A DNA stretch of 64,000 nucleotides. It comes from Nocardia camponoti. Lineage in GTDB: Bacteria; Actinomycetota; Actinomycetes; Mycobacteriales; Mycobacteriaceae. Below, piece by piece: positions 63,720 to 64,000 of the stretch. Under the pieces are notes generated by a model that was not told the origin of the DNA, made no database searches, and worked only from the letters and a program-made list of their open reading frames with translations. Numbering within the stretch: the stretch's first letter is position 1; the number at the start of each line of letters is the position of its first letter. The DNA is taken from assembly GCF_014646135.1 (NCBI RefSeq), contig NZ_BMMW01000002.1, positions 248,001 through 312,000 of the forward strand, written 5' to 3'. The position numbers and the translations under genes are program-made.

Positions 63720-64000
63720 TCACAACAACTTACGTAGCGCACCTGGCGTCAGCGGCTCGTCGAGCAAGCGGCCAAAACGGTCGATGCGCTCGCCGTCGTC
63801 GGCTGCCTTGTCGAGCCAGCCACCAAGCAGGCGATAACCCTCGACGTAGGTGCTGATGTAGGCCCGCCACAGTGGTGACGAAAGAAAGCGCAGCGACTGA
63901 CGCGCGCGTTCCGGCGTCGCCAGGCTCCACCGCTGCAAAAACGCCGCGACCTCGTCTTCGGTGCGATGCTGGTCGTGCAGCAGCAGCGCCGCGTCTTGGC
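63720..64000 (-). CDS. C-terminal part of an unidentified protein (truncated by window edge)
   Basis: The frame is open through the right edge and stops with TGA at 63720-63722, giving about 92 residues. DAALLLHDQHRTEDEVAAFL, QRWSLATPERARQSLRFLSS, PLWRAYISTYVEGYRLLGGW and LLDEPLTPGALRKLL are helical. The pattern (an Ala-Leu-Leu-His followed by a WR-AY block) recalls a family of actinobacterial hypothetical proteins, but I cannot name it. Confidence 0.7.
   Translation of the reverse strand, partial: QDAALLLHDQHRTEDEVAAFLQRWSLATPERARQSLRFLSSPLWRAYISTYVEGYRLLGGWLDKAADDGERIDRFGRLLDEPLTPGALRKLL

Overview
The window reads as chromosomal DNA of a high-GC, mycolic-acid-type actinomycete (order Mycobacteriales). 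The evidence is the gene set and its order: mycothiol (mshB), coenzyme F420 (fbiC), PIM/lipoarabinomannan (pimE, lpqW), fadD36, fdxC and dapC in the left third, and ychF, ispH, the Rv1109c-type lipid-droplet protein, xseA/xseB, a DUF4245 gene, glpX, fum, desA2-like, phoH2 and glyA in the right half. These are two conserved blocks that correspond to the Rv1157-Rv1193 and Rv1093-Rv1112 neighbourhoods of Mycobacterium tuberculosis, here joined and carrying extra genes. The genus cannot be named from sequence reading alone. No rRNA, tRNA, insertion sequence, prophage or CRISPR array was seen.

Layout. 1-1.3 kb: an ECF41-type sigma factor and an orphan RelE-like fragment. 1.3-7 kb: fadD36, an MpaB-like protein, a receptor Ser/Thr kinase, dapC-fdxC. 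7-18.4 kb: fbiC, two PH-domain membrane proteins, an Rv1171-like membrane protein, an AnsP-like permease, mshB-lpqW, typA. 18.4-24.2 kb: a tiny basic Cys-rich protein, a PCD-type dehydratase, pimE, a secreted protein, a Tat-exported DUF1906 protein, a duplicated-domain protein and a CHAP amidase. 24.4-27.2 kb: an XRE/MmyB-like regulator and a MarR-MFS divergent pair. 27.2-31.2 kb: an accessory-looking stretch of small secreted proteins, a methyltransferase, an immunity-like protein, a VOC protein and a higBA toxin-antitoxin operon. 31.2-37.3 kb: ychF, an MDR oxidoreductase, an AraC regulator with a VOC protein, cstA-ybdD. 37.3-46.4 kb: DNA repair (ada-alkA fusion, ogt, sbcCD, rmuC). 46.4-64 kb: the second conserved block, ending in phoH2, an EphG-like hydrolase, two unrecognised genes, glyA, a 37-codon ORF and a partial gene.

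Together the genes serve envelope lipid/glycan synthesis, low-molecular-weight cofactors and DNA repair. Two expression themes stand out. Many gene pairs are coupled by ATGA/GTGA overlaps. At least fifteen genes have a TANNNT hexamer exactly 6 or 7 nt before an ATG/GTG, the signature of leaderless transcription, and this helps fix several start codons. Less expected items are an 84-87 bp in-frame tandem repeat inside sbcC, a low-complexity insertion inside the alkA domain, a DesA2-like desaturase lacking two diiron ligands, a 31-codon ORF overlapping phoH2, and a 37-codon ORF with a very strong Shine-Dalgarno next to glyA.
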